Shown here one piece after another: positions 7,984 to 14,305 of a stretch of 14,305 nt of DNA. The number at the start of each line of letters is the position of its first letter. Within the stretch, counting starts at the first letter, position 1. Origin of the DNA: Thoreauomyces humboldtii (taxonomy: Eukaryota; Chytridiomycota; Chytridiomycetes; Spizellomycetales; Powellomycetaceae); NCBI GenBank assembly GCA_027596035.1, contig JADGJA010000594.1, positions 1-14,305 of the forward strand, given 5' to 3'. A program made the translations under genes and the position numbers. The notes beneath the pieces are model-generated. The model saw only the letters and a program-made list of their open reading frames with translations. It ran no database searches and was not told the origin of the DNA.

Positions 7984-8509
7984 CGGCTCGTTTCAATGCC
8001 GCCTTGTTGGCATGTGCGGCTCGTTCCTCTCGAGGTTCCTGGAAAGCAAGTTGGTCTCGCCGTTCTTGAGAGGCAAGAACGTCCAGAGTGGCAAGTTGCG
8101 TCCGTTGCAAGTACTCGTGGCGTGTCCACGCCCTGATGACGGCTTCGGGAGCCATTCGATGAGTCTGGTGCAGGAGATCACGGATCCATCCTCGGTCCAG
8201 TCCCCCTCTTGTTTCGTTCAGCTCTTGCAACTTTCTGGTAAGCTTCTCCCACTGTTGCAGTACGCTGCGGGCTTCGTTTTCCGACAGGCCGTACACCTAG
8301 GGATCGCGCTCCAGACTGAGAGACAGTTGAGTGAGCGAGACCGGACAGCCAGGAGGTTGCTTCTCCAGCCACCTTTGATAAATGTTGGCTTCTCCGGGAG
8401 GCATGCCGGCACCCAGAACTGACAAGTAGAATCCTCCAACATCAGGTCGGCACGGTTGAGAATGGTGTCGTCGGTCAATAGTGGTCTCGAATGTAGAAGC
8501 AGGCGCCAC
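7964..8509 (-). pseudogene. Broken coiled-coil gene with an in-frame TAG
   Basis: One minus-strand frame runs about 180 codons with a single internal stop. It reads FYLSVLGAGMPPGEANIYQR, WLEKQPPGCPVSLTQLSLSL, ERDP, then TAG (8297-8299), then VYGLSENEARSVLQQWEKLT, RGWIRDLLHQTHRMAPEAVI and TRHEYLQRTQLATLDVLASQ. It ends in the helical ERAAHANKAALKRAAH. Upstream, the neighbouring frame (about 8430-8700) carries LLTDDTILNRADLMLED, displaced by one frame. Two breaks in an otherwise smooth sequence argue for a pseudogene. Family not recognised. The likely 5' end is the start at about 9042. Confidence 0.5.
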
Positions 8510-8680
8510 ACTGGAGGGTCAAAGGTCGGTTGATGAGCCTGCAGGCCGGGTAAGTCCTCAGGTCGAGCTGTATGAACAGTACAGAGAAGGGTCGATCCGA
8601 GTTTTCGGGGCACAGAGATCCAAGCGATGACAGGCCCATGGAAGATTCGCGATGCTCGGGCATCACCCGAAGCGCAGGGA

Positions 8681-9042
8681 CTATTGATCAGAGCAGTACA
8701 CTGTTGATCTAAGTATCTCCGATGGGGGCACGAGGCATGGTAAGGACACCTTCGTCTTTGTGGGAGTTCCGTCCGCAAGCCACCCCGTCCGCCAGCGACT
8801 GGTCTGTCGGGCCCCGCAAGCGGCGCACCTTCCATCCAGTGTTTCACACCATGCTCCTCGCTCCGAATCCGGATAGCCTTCGGACCCTCTGACCTTCATC
8901 ATCCGTTTCACTGTCTGGACAGCGGCGCGAACGTCCTTTTGCGTCGGCAGCTTGTCCAGGGTGTCCTCCAACTCCTCCGCCTCCCCCTCGTCGTCGGCGG
9001 CGCGCTCCTTTCCCTTCCCGGACTTCTTGGGTCCCATGGTCC
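8681..9042 (-). pseudogene. Likely N-terminal part of the broken coiled-coil gene (MGPKKSGKGKER...)
   Basis: The minus-strand ATG near 9040 opens MGPKKSGKGKERAADDEGEA, then EELEDTLDKLPTQKDVRAAV and QTVKRMMK. This is a basic then acidic leader followed by a helix. A more distal in-frame ATG near 9097 adds MNSNLLPCQVLRSNTDTKGT. A donor-like AAG|GTCAGAG follows the helix, after which the frame is less convincing. The acidic/basic leader is typical of nuclear proteins, but no domain is recognised. The 5' flank carries the duplicated leader repeat. Confidence 0.4.
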
Positions 9043-9082
9043 CCTTGGTGTCGGTGTTGCTTCGCAAAACTTGACATGGCAA

Positions 9083-9142
9083 AAGGTTGCTGTTCATGTT
9101 GTTGACAATCCCACTCTAACAGTTTTGGCAAGCGAAGAATCT
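9083..9142. repeat. Leader-like direct repeat, copy 1
   Basis: About 55-60 bp matching 9311-9364, with a few small indels. The shared core is TTCATGTTG...CCCACTNTNACAGTTTTGGCANGCGAAGA. On the minus strand it lies immediately before and across an ATG (AACATGAACAGC), so it looks like a 5' leader and start of a gene. Confidence 0.75.
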
Positions 9143-9310
9143 CCAAACCACGTCCCACCGAGTTCGCGAAGAAGTGGGGCGACACACAGACAGCGAGTCC
9201 AGGTCTTCCTTGTCGCGGACGGTCGATCCGGTAGCGATCATCGTTGCGACTCCGGCCATCGCGGGGACGCACAAAGTAGGGTCGGCGCCGGTAATAAACA
9301 GGTCACGCTG

Positions 9311-9364
9311 AAGGTTTTCATGTTGTGACGGCCCCACTGTGACAGTTTTGGCATGCGAAGAGCT
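9311..9364. repeat. Leader-like direct repeat, copy 2
   Basis: Second copy, displaced by about 225 bp. On the minus strand it again ends at an ATG (AACATGAAAACC). The DNA between the copies has a minus-strand frame with ITGADPTLCVPAMAGVATMI, then ATGSTVRDKEDLDSLSV, which may be the start of the duplicated or truncated gene. Confidence 0.75.
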
Positions 9365-10230
9365 GGAAGGCGAAGCGAGGACAAAGAGCGAAGCACGGTC
9401 CTGAAAAGCAGCGAGTGGCAGAAAGAAAGTATTCCGAGAAAGCGATCACTTGTCCAGACGAAACCAATCACCTGGCGAGACAGGTTCGGAGTACTTCCAG
9501 CACATCAGGAAACAGGCTGCGGGCTGGCACCTACCTCTTCGATTGTGAACACCCGCTTCCCTGTTGCGTCTGCGATGGACCCTTGCACGATAGACTGGAT
9601 GTTGTTTTAATCATCCTTTGTTTTCCTATTGGCAACTTTTGAATCTCGTCGCAAAAGTTCCCCTTGCGTGTTTCGAAAGGAGCTGCAAGAGAGGTGCAGC
9701 GTGAAATACTTCGATTTTCTGACCGGCTGCTGACCGTGCGTCGATAAAACGCTAGGCAGACGATGAGAACGACGCTTGAAAGTCCCGCGTCCTGCGCTTT
9801 TGATAGGGAGGACAGAGATGCTAGCGTAATTGAGCCCTCGACGGCATAAATTTCTTGGTTTTTATCGGTCGGCTTGCGGTTCGCATTATCACTTGAATTT
9901 TTCATCGTACGGCCACATCTCTTGAGGCGTATTTCTTGATCGGCCCGACATCTTGGTCGAAACCCTTGCTTCCTACCGATGTGGCCCACCTCGAACGAAA
10001 GCCAATCTCAACGAGTGCATCTCAGATTGGGCAAAAGGATAATCTGGTTCGAGTGAACGTATTAGTGTTGTGCTTGTTCATTCTCAACCACTGTCACCCG
10101 ACACGGAGAGCGAAACGAATGAGGTCCTTTGACTACGGTCATCATCCTCGGCTGCAGCAACGACTGCGTCAGATCTCGGTTGCTGAGACGGGTAACGAAG
10201 CCCTAGCAATCAGATCTCCGACAGTGGGTG
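9365..10230. other. No convincing gene
   Basis: Several short frames occur on both strands. The longest (9531-9989, minus) has one hydrophobic stretch, LSSVVLIVCLAFY, but no sustained protein-like character or recognisable motif. I see no RNA gene, promoter or repeat here beyond the leader repeat that ends at 9364. Confidence 0.4.
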
Positions 10231-10369
10231 CGTCAAGGCTGACGCTGGTGGTATTGCCCTCTCTTGCGATTTCGACGCTGATTCCTCGTTTTGCGCAGAG
10301 CTGAACAGCCTTGGTCTTGTACTGACCGCGATACGGGTTCGCGATCCTCCCGGCGATACTTTCGAAAGG

Positions 10370-10720
10370 CGCTCAGGCTCTTGCCTGAAATCTTGGCAAG
10401 TCTCGACGAGCACGCAGCCGAGCGAAAACACATCGGATTTGTGACTTGCGATTTGTGACTTCGTTGGCCAGGTACTCCGGCGACGTGTAGGTGGTTGTGC
10501 CGCCCGCCGCGCACGCAATGGTTCCGTCGTGGTGGGACATGGTAATATCTCTCACGAGAGACGCATGATACCGGCGCTCGATAGTAAGGCTCGCTCGTGG
10601 GAAAAGGTCCCCATGGAGTGTCAAACGGAGCCGTGTAAAAGCTACTAAATTCATACCGGTAGTATGACTCGTACTTGTCGTAAAAGCGGATGACCTGCCG
10701 GATCGTGCATGATCGTTCAC
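10370..10720 (-). pseudogene. Protein-kinase relic lacking the catalytic loop
   Basis: Three minus-strand blocks match the order of a eukaryotic protein kinase. RQVIRFYDKYESYYRYEF (about 10,650-10,700) resembles beta4-beta5 of the N-lobe (V-x-R-F-Y-D...ES). GGTTTYTSPEYLANE (10,460-10,507) is the end of the activation loop with the (A/S)PE motif. KSDVFSLGCVLVE (10,402-10,440) is subdomain IX with the invariant Asp (SDVxSLGC) at the start of helix F. The last two blocks are in different frames. The HRD catalytic loop, the DFG motif and the VAIK lysine are not found, and the distance from the first to the second block is too short to hold them all. It cannot make an active kinase. Confidence 0.65.
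10436..10461. repeat. 14-bp tandem duplication in the kinase relic
   Basis: GATTTGTGACTT occurs at 10,436-10,447 and again at 10,450-10,461, a unit of 14 bp. It sits exactly where the kinase reading frame changes, between the SPE and SDVFSLGC motifs. A 14-bp duplication shifts the frame, although removing it alone does not restore the frame, so a further 1-nt change is implied. Confidence 0.7.
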
Positions 10721-10764
10721 GGTCTTGTAGCGGGATCGCGGCCGCGCTTGACTTGTTGGCATCG

Positions 10765-11142
10765 TCACTCCCGACAAGTCTGTCTTCGTGAGCATGTGGG
10801 GCGCGCAGTCGTCGAATGTCTACCTGTCCTGACGTGAGTCGAGGCACCGAAGGAGAGCCCAACGGAGGCGCCAGGAGGTTCGGAAACATCCAAAGATCTA
10901 GGGAGATGGAGGGTAGCGTTGAAATCCAGGAAAGCTTTCCAGACTGTCCGAGCGATCAAGGGAATGTCAATCTCGCGTGAGACATGTGTGAGGCGAGATG
11001 TGGTGGGATTCGTTTCGAAGCGCCTTGCACGAAATCGATGTTCTTTCCAGACCGAGACGCCTCCTTGGGTTATAGTTTGGCGAAACCATCCGTTCCTGTG
11101 TTGAACGAGACGTTGTGTCCGTGTGGGAATGTCCTCTTTCAC
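10765..11142 (-). other. Weak protein-like frame upstream of the kinase relic, no gene called
   Basis: A minus-strand frame includes SREIDIPLIARTVWKAFLDF, which looks like natural helical sequence, but the rest is composition-driven. It could be the 5' part of the kinase relic or an unrelated remnant. I see no start context, intron or domain that settles it. Confidence 0.2.
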
Positions 11143-11301
11143 AGGGTGGGGAATGTGTTGGGAGGGGTCTTGACGTTCGCCGCCCCACGTCTCACCCCCA
11201 CCTTTTTCTCGGTGCGTTCGACGACAACGGGCTTCCCGACGTCAACTGCTGGTAGGACATCGCACTTCAAGAGAACACTCGAACTGCGCGAGGTCCCCGG
11301 C

Positions 11302-11871
11302 GTACCGAACACAGATCGATGTACATGTACACATGTGTACAGCCAGGAAGAATGCGAGATTGGGACTCACTGGACGGTCCGTGGCGCTCGGTGCTAATGC
11401 TGTACCACCCCCCGACACAACAAAAACGCCCGCCCTCCGAGGGGGAACCTTATTGCACGGTACACGTGTACGGTACACTGTAGCTGGTGGATGCATGCAG
11501 GCAATTTCCAATGTGTACGTGTACCGATCGCCATCGGTACCGATAGCCTTTCTTCTGCGGGGATTTCCATCACCCCCGAAGAGCGAGGGTTCCAGTACAA
11601 CCGTGTCATGAAGAGCGCCGACGCAAAAAAAAAGGAAGAAAACAATACAGAAGTGGCGGGAGGGGCCTACCGGTACGCCCCTACGCGGGTGGTTGATGGC
11701 AGATTGCCCAATCGATGGGGGATCGCAGCCCTCGCAGGTGTGTACAACTGTGTGTACACGGTCCGAATTCGATAGCTCTCGTGATGGCCGAGGAGAAGGC
11801 AGCAGCCCCACTTTGGAACAACACCATTCCGAACGAGGGAAACATCTCGACCAGTGGTGAACGGTTCGTAC
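11302..11871. promoter_or_regulatory. GTAC-palindrome-dense control region
   Basis: I count 16 GTAC tetramers in 570 bp, where about 2 are expected by chance. Many lie in longer perfect palindromes: TGTACATGTACA (11,320-11,331) overlapping TGTACACATGTGTACA (11,326-11,341); GTACACGTGTAC with a CACGTG core (11,460-11,471); ATCGGTACCGAT (11,533-11,544); and the inverted pair GTGTACA/TGTACAC (11,740-11,746 and 11,753-11,759). Palindromes of this kind are typical binding sites of dimeric transcription factors. The region lies upstream of the plus-strand gene at 12,002 and contains no credible gene, so I infer a regulatory role. The factor is unknown. Confidence 0.5.
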
Positions 11872-11954
11872 AAAGGGGTTCCTGTCCTCTCTCTTCGCTC
11901 TCCTCTCTCCCCTTCGCCTCCCTGTCCTTGACCTACTGTAGAACGCACTACCAC

Positions 11955-11960
11955 CACGTG
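11955..11960. promoter_or_regulatory. CACGTG (E-box/G-box) just upstream of the gene at 12,002
   Basis: CACGTG lies about 42 bp before the ATG, in CCACCACGTGAAGC. The same core occurs in the palindrome at 11,460-11,471. bHLH and bZIP factors bind this sequence; use of this copy is inferred. The leader just before the ATG is a short CATCGA repeat. Confidence 0.35.
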
Positions 11961-12001
11961 AAGCAAACTCATCACATCGCCATCGACATCGACATCGAAC
12001 C

Positions 12002-12583
12002 ATGCTGTCCACCGCCGCCGTCCTCGCCAACCCCAACCCGCTGGCCCACGGTCCGTCCCCGCTCAAGGGGGCCTCCCCGCCCAGCTTCACCCACTTCACG
12101 ATCCACACGGTCCGCACGTCGATCCACGAGCGCTCCACCACCCTCACGGGCCTCGTCCGCCTGGACCTCCAGACCCACCTGATGGCCCACTCGGTGACCG
12201 TGTACGCCCAGATCGGAGGTCAGCCCGCCATGAAGGAGACGGTGTGGGCGAGGGAGGGCGGCCAGATGATGCCTCCGAGGGCGTGGAACTGGGAGTGGGA
12301 GTTCGTCCTCAATGGAGTCGGAAGGGGAGACGGAGGCGTGCTGCCTTGCACCGTCACGTTGGTGGCCGTCATCAACAAGGCGACCGGGGACGTCCAGACC
12401 ACCACCGTCGTCGTCGTCGGCGGGGATGAGGACGGGCAGCAGGAGCGGGAGGAGGTGATGGTGGAGGGGAGCGGGAAGAGGAAGGAGGAGGAGGTCCACG
12501 ACCCTACCTTTACGGCTGCCATCAAGTTCACCGAGGAGGTCAAGAGCGGTGGAAACCATTGGACCGGTGACGTTGGGCATTAG
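12002..12583 (+). CDS. Unknown 193-residue protein, probable beta-sandwich
   Basis: An intact, intronless frame with almost every third codon position G or C over its first half, unlike the relics to the left, so it is very likely expressed. The start is the first ATG, in context CGAACCATGC. After a Pro/Ser-rich leader of about 25 residues, alternating hydrophobic strands follow: FTHFTIHTVRTSI, TLTGLVRLDLQTHLMAHSVT, VYAQIGG, WNWEWEFVLNGV, CTVTLVAVINKATGDVQTTT and VVVVGG. This is the pattern of a single beta-sandwich domain. GxVxLxL followed by SVTVYAQIGG faintly recalls arrestin-like sandwiches, but I would not name the family. A charged, disordered segment (about residues 142-165, Glu/Lys/Gly-rich) precedes a short tail. 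There is no signal peptide or membrane helix. The upstream flank is the GTAC-palindrome region. Confidence 0.75.
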   Translation: MLSTAAVLANPNPLAHGPSPLKGASPPSFTHFTIHTVRTSIHERSTTLTGLVRLDLQTHLMAHSVTVYAQIGGQPAMKETVWAREGGQMMPPRAWNWEWEFVLNGVGRGDGGVLPCTVTLVAVINKATGDVQTTTVVVVGGDEDGQQEREEVMVEGSGKRKEEEVHDPTFTAAIKFTEEVKSGGNHWTGDVGH

Positions 12584-12739
12584 TCTCGTTCCATACCAGT
12601 CTCTTGCCCCCATGCACACACGGTCAGCATACACCTTGCACGCTTGTAAATACGAAATATCCCCCTCAGCGAACTTCGTCGTCCTTGTCCTTGGCCGTTT
12701 GTGAAGGTCAACAACATTCGGGGGGGTCACCCAAGTGCA

Positions 12740-12787
12740 TGACTCACCCCTCGAGTGTGTGGCTGTGCAGGTTGCGTGCGTGACTCA
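12740..12787. promoter_or_regulatory. Two TGACTCA (AP-1/Gcn4-type) sites
   Basis: TGACTCA occurs at 12,740-12,746 and 12,781-12,787, 41 bp apart, about four helical turns. This heptamer is the classic site of bZIP factors of the AP-1/Gcn4 class. Spacing and pairing make function plausible, but the target gene is unclear: it could be the unresolved ORF near 13,359. Confidence 0.35.
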
Positions 12788-12848
12788 TCGTGACGCACAA
12801 TCGACGGCTGTTCAGTGACAGTGCCGTGGCTGTGCATGTTACGTACGT
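12759..12848. repeat. Imperfect 23-bp direct repeat
   Basis: GTGGCTGTGCAGGTTGCGTG (first 20 of 23 bases) at 12,759-12,781 recurs at 12,826-12,848 with three differences, all G in the first copy against T or A in the second. The second copy ends in the palindrome ACGTACGT (12,841-12,848). Confidence 0.7.
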
Positions 12849-13334
12849 AGCATCGTTCCAAGCCTCAACCCCGTCTTGAGGCATGGGTGCCACCTTCTGT
12901 TTTACGCTTTCGACGCTTTGGAGGTCGGCAAACATGTCCGAGACGGTCATAGGAGCGTTTGGTGAGGCGGAGGAGGTGGAGGAAGTTGACGACGAGCCGG
13001 AAAAAGGGCATGCCTGAGAGGTCAGGTCTTAGGCCTGCTGCTGAGTTTGAACAGGAGCCTCTTGACGGCTGCCGCCGAGTCCGAACTAGGAAGACATTGC
13101 TTGTGTGAGGTGTGTGTACACTGCGCGTGAGAGGGCTGTTGTTGCGAGGTGGCCGAAGGAATGTCCGAGCGTTGCAGGAGGGACGACGGCAGGGGCGAAT
13201 GTGAGTGGCTGTGTGGATCGTCATTTCGTACAGATGCGGACAACTGCTGCATCTCCACAGAATCTATTAAAAAGACGGGAATGTCCGTTGAATTGGACTT
13301 GGTAGCCAATCAGTCGATGAGGGTATGACTTTAT

Positions 13335-13374
13335 CGCATTGCCCCACGGTGGGACGCATTGCCCCACGGTGGGA
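13335..13374. repeat. Perfect 20-bp tandem repeat
   Basis: The unit CGCATTGCCCCACGGTGGGA is present twice head to tail (13,335-13,354 and 13,355-13,374) with no mismatch. Each unit holds the small inverted repeat CCAC/GTGG. The duplication shifts the plus-strand reading frame by two and lies just before the ORF at 13,359. Confidence 0.95.
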
Positions 13375-13577
13375 AGACGTTGGTGGAAGAGTATTCCTTT
13401 TATCTTCATGGTGGATGTCCCGAGAAGCCTAGAGTCTGGCAGCCTAAAAACTACGACGACGTCCTGAGACAGGCTGCCGAATACGACGACGAGTATGAGG
13501 ATAAGGGAGAGGAGGAGCGGGAGAGGGAGAGAAAAGCAACATCTGGCGAGATCTTTCAGAGAAGGGAGGATCTGTGA
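13359..13577 (+). CDS. Possible terminal exon of an unknown acidic protein
   Basis: An open plus-strand frame contains EEYSFYLHGGCPEKPRVWQP, then KNYDDVLRQAAEYDDEYEDK, then a Glu/Arg-rich run before TGA at 13,575-13,577. The sequence is natural-looking, highly charged and probably disordered at its end. No ATG in a good place opens it: the frame is entered through the 20-bp tandem repeat, and a stop lies at 13,326-13,328. It is therefore either the last exon of a spliced gene whose earlier exons I cannot define, or a fragment. Family not recognised. Confidence 0.35.
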   Translation: MPHGGKTLVEEYSFYLHGGCPEKPRVWQPKNYDDVLRQAAEYDDEYEDKGEEERERERKATSGEIFQRREDL

Positions 13578-13799
13578 GGGCGATCACGGTGCAGTGTAGG
13601 GCGGTCTGAACGAGTCTGGGTTTTAGTTGTCAACGAAAGCAAATTGCACTCGAATGAGAAACATACCATTTCCCAAAGACTGAACTACGGACGGCCACGA
13701 TTGCGATTGTTTACGATCAAAAGTACTTTGTAACTGGAGCAACCATAGAAATGATCAATTGGAAAAAAAAAGGAAAACCACCGTCTCCCTCGCGTCGGT

Positions 13800-14305
13800 T
13801 CAAACATAGTCGATCCCATACTCGATATCCTCCTCCACCACCGCCTTCGACCCCACCACCACCACCTCCCCGGCACCATCCGCACCACACACATCCGTCG
13901 GCCTCCTACTCCTATCCCGCCTATACTCCCGAGTAGCCCCCTTCAAGAACTTCCTAACACACCCGTCCCGCTCCACGTCCAGGAACCTCGGAAACATCTC
14001 GAACAGGTTGACGAGGACCTCGTTCCGAGCCTCGTCGAACACGCTCACCAACGGAAGCACGCGACTCCCCTCCCCGACCTGCTTCTCGATGTCCTCGGCC
14101 ACCCGTGAGGACAGGTGGACGCGGAGAGGCGCCGAGGGGTGGATGAACGTCGTGTACAGCGTTCGGTAGTCTTCCTTCAAGCATGTGGGGATCAGGAGGC
14201 CGCCTTCCGAGATGGCGACGGGCGGTGCGATCAGCGTCGGGTGCGAGCGGGAGCCAAAGTTGAAGAGAGACGTTTGCGACCGGGAGGGTCGGGGGTGGAG
14301 ATGGG
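13800..14305 (-). CDS. RGS-domain protein, C-terminal part (runs off the window)
   Basis: RGS domains accelerate GTP hydrolysis by heterotrimeric G-protein alpha subunits at the plasma membrane. The minus-strand frame is open from the window edge to a TGA at 13,800-13,802. It shows the second half of the domain: KEDYRTLYTTFIHPSAPLRV (family: I/L-Y-x-x-FI-x-x-x-A-x-x-x-V), then HLSSRVAEDIEKQVGEG (N/H-L-x-S-R-x-x-x-x-I), then VFDEARNEVLVNLFEMFPRF (FDxAxxxV...PRFL). After the domain comes a basic tail of about 45 residues ending EEDIEYGIDYV. The first helices must lie outside the window. Third positions are GC-rich in the domain, as in the gene at 12,002, and there is no stop or frameshift, so it looks functional. 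Confidence is high for the family; the specific G-protein partner is unknown. Confidence 0.85.
   Translation of the reverse strand, partial: HLHPRPSRSQTSLFNFGSRSHPTLIAPPVAISEGGLLIPTCLKEDYRTLYTTFIHPSAPLRVHLSSRVAEDIEKQVGEGSRVLPLVSVFDEARNEVLVNLFEMFPRFLDVERDGCVRKFLKGATREYRRDRSRRPTDVCGADGAGEVVVVGSKAVVEEDIEYGIDYV

Larger units (their letters stand above)
12584..13330. other. Intergenic stretch with repeats and small unconvincing ORFs
   Basis: There is no clear gene. A 44-codon plus-strand frame (12,883-13,017) reads MGATFCFTLSTLWRSANMSE and then an acidic tail, and a short minus-strand frame near 12,850-12,950 (MTVSDMFADLQSVESVKQKV) overlaps it. Either could be an exon but neither is supported. 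A donor-like AAT|GTGAGT lies near 13,198-13,205. Regulatory-looking elements are listed separately. Confidence 0.4.

Noticed and set aside
7875..8136. ORFs across the (TG)n tract on both strands
   Set aside because: Cys-Val and His-Thr runs simply translate the microsatellite.
717..8509. Stop-codon reassignment to explain in-frame TGA and TAG
   Set aside because: Both TGA and TAG interrupt relics, frameshifts accompany them, and the intact genes at 12,002 and 13,800 end normally at TAG and TGA.
11242..12147. 301-codon minus-strand ORF, the longest in the window
   Set aside because: It is Arg/Cys/Ser-rich and composition-driven, crosses the palindrome region and runs antisense to the start of the well-supported gene at 12,002. 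No domain is visible.
11972..12730. 252-codon minus-strand ORF
   Set aside because: It is the antisense shadow of the GC3-rich gene at 12,002-12,583; such genes routinely leave long antisense frames.
1..14305. CRISPR array, bacterial insertion sequence, rRNA or tRNA genes
   Set aside because: There are no regularly spaced direct repeats, no bacterial transposase, no terminal inverted repeats that I could find by eye, and no structural RNA motifs.

Overview
The window reads as nuclear DNA of a small-intron eukaryote, most likely a fungus or a similar protist (a stramenopile is the main alternative). The evidence is an RGS domain, a protein-kinase remnant, a Fanzor (eukaryotic TnpB-like nuclease) remnant, and introns of about 65-71 nt with GT...AG ends and CTAAC/CTGAA-type branch points 15-25 nt before the acceptor. 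There are no operons, Shine-Dalgarno sites, tRNA or rRNA genes, bacterial insertion sequences or CRISPR arrays that I can see.

The window splits into two parts. Roughly positions 400-11,100 form a graveyard of decayed genes, nearly all on the minus strand. Coding-quality stretches there jump between frames and carry in-frame stops, and third positions are not GC-rich. In order of increasing coordinate: a tentative C-terminal fragment of an unknown gene (478-697); a Fanzor relic with recognisable TDG and RuvC-I motifs (717-1897); a possible N-terminal part of the gene that flanks it (1925-2500); a decayed gene with a coiled coil and a hydrophobic hairpin (about 2644-3429); two further unknown ORF blocks (3560-4658); a decayed gene in two frames (5092-5947); an imperfect 170-bp duplication inside coiled-coil coding DNA (6992-7416); a broken coiled-coil gene spanning about 7294-9100 with a (TG)n microsatellite inside it; a duplicated 55-bp leader-like repeat (9083-9364); and a protein-kinase relic (10,370-10,720).

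Positions 12,000-14,305 look alive. A compact intronless gene on the plus strand (12,002-12,583) and an RGS-domain gene on the minus strand (13,800 to the window edge) both have almost entirely G/C third positions. Between the graveyard and the first of these genes lies a striking 600-bp region (11,300-11,870) packed with GTAC-centred perfect palindromes, including one with a CACGTG core, which looks like an upstream control region. A further non-coding stretch (12,584-13,330) holds two TGACTCA sites and an imperfect 23-bp direct repeat.

The genes do not form an obvious shared pathway. The most informative signal is the Fanzor relic, which may sit inside another gene, and the palindrome-dense region upstream of the unknown gene at 12,002.
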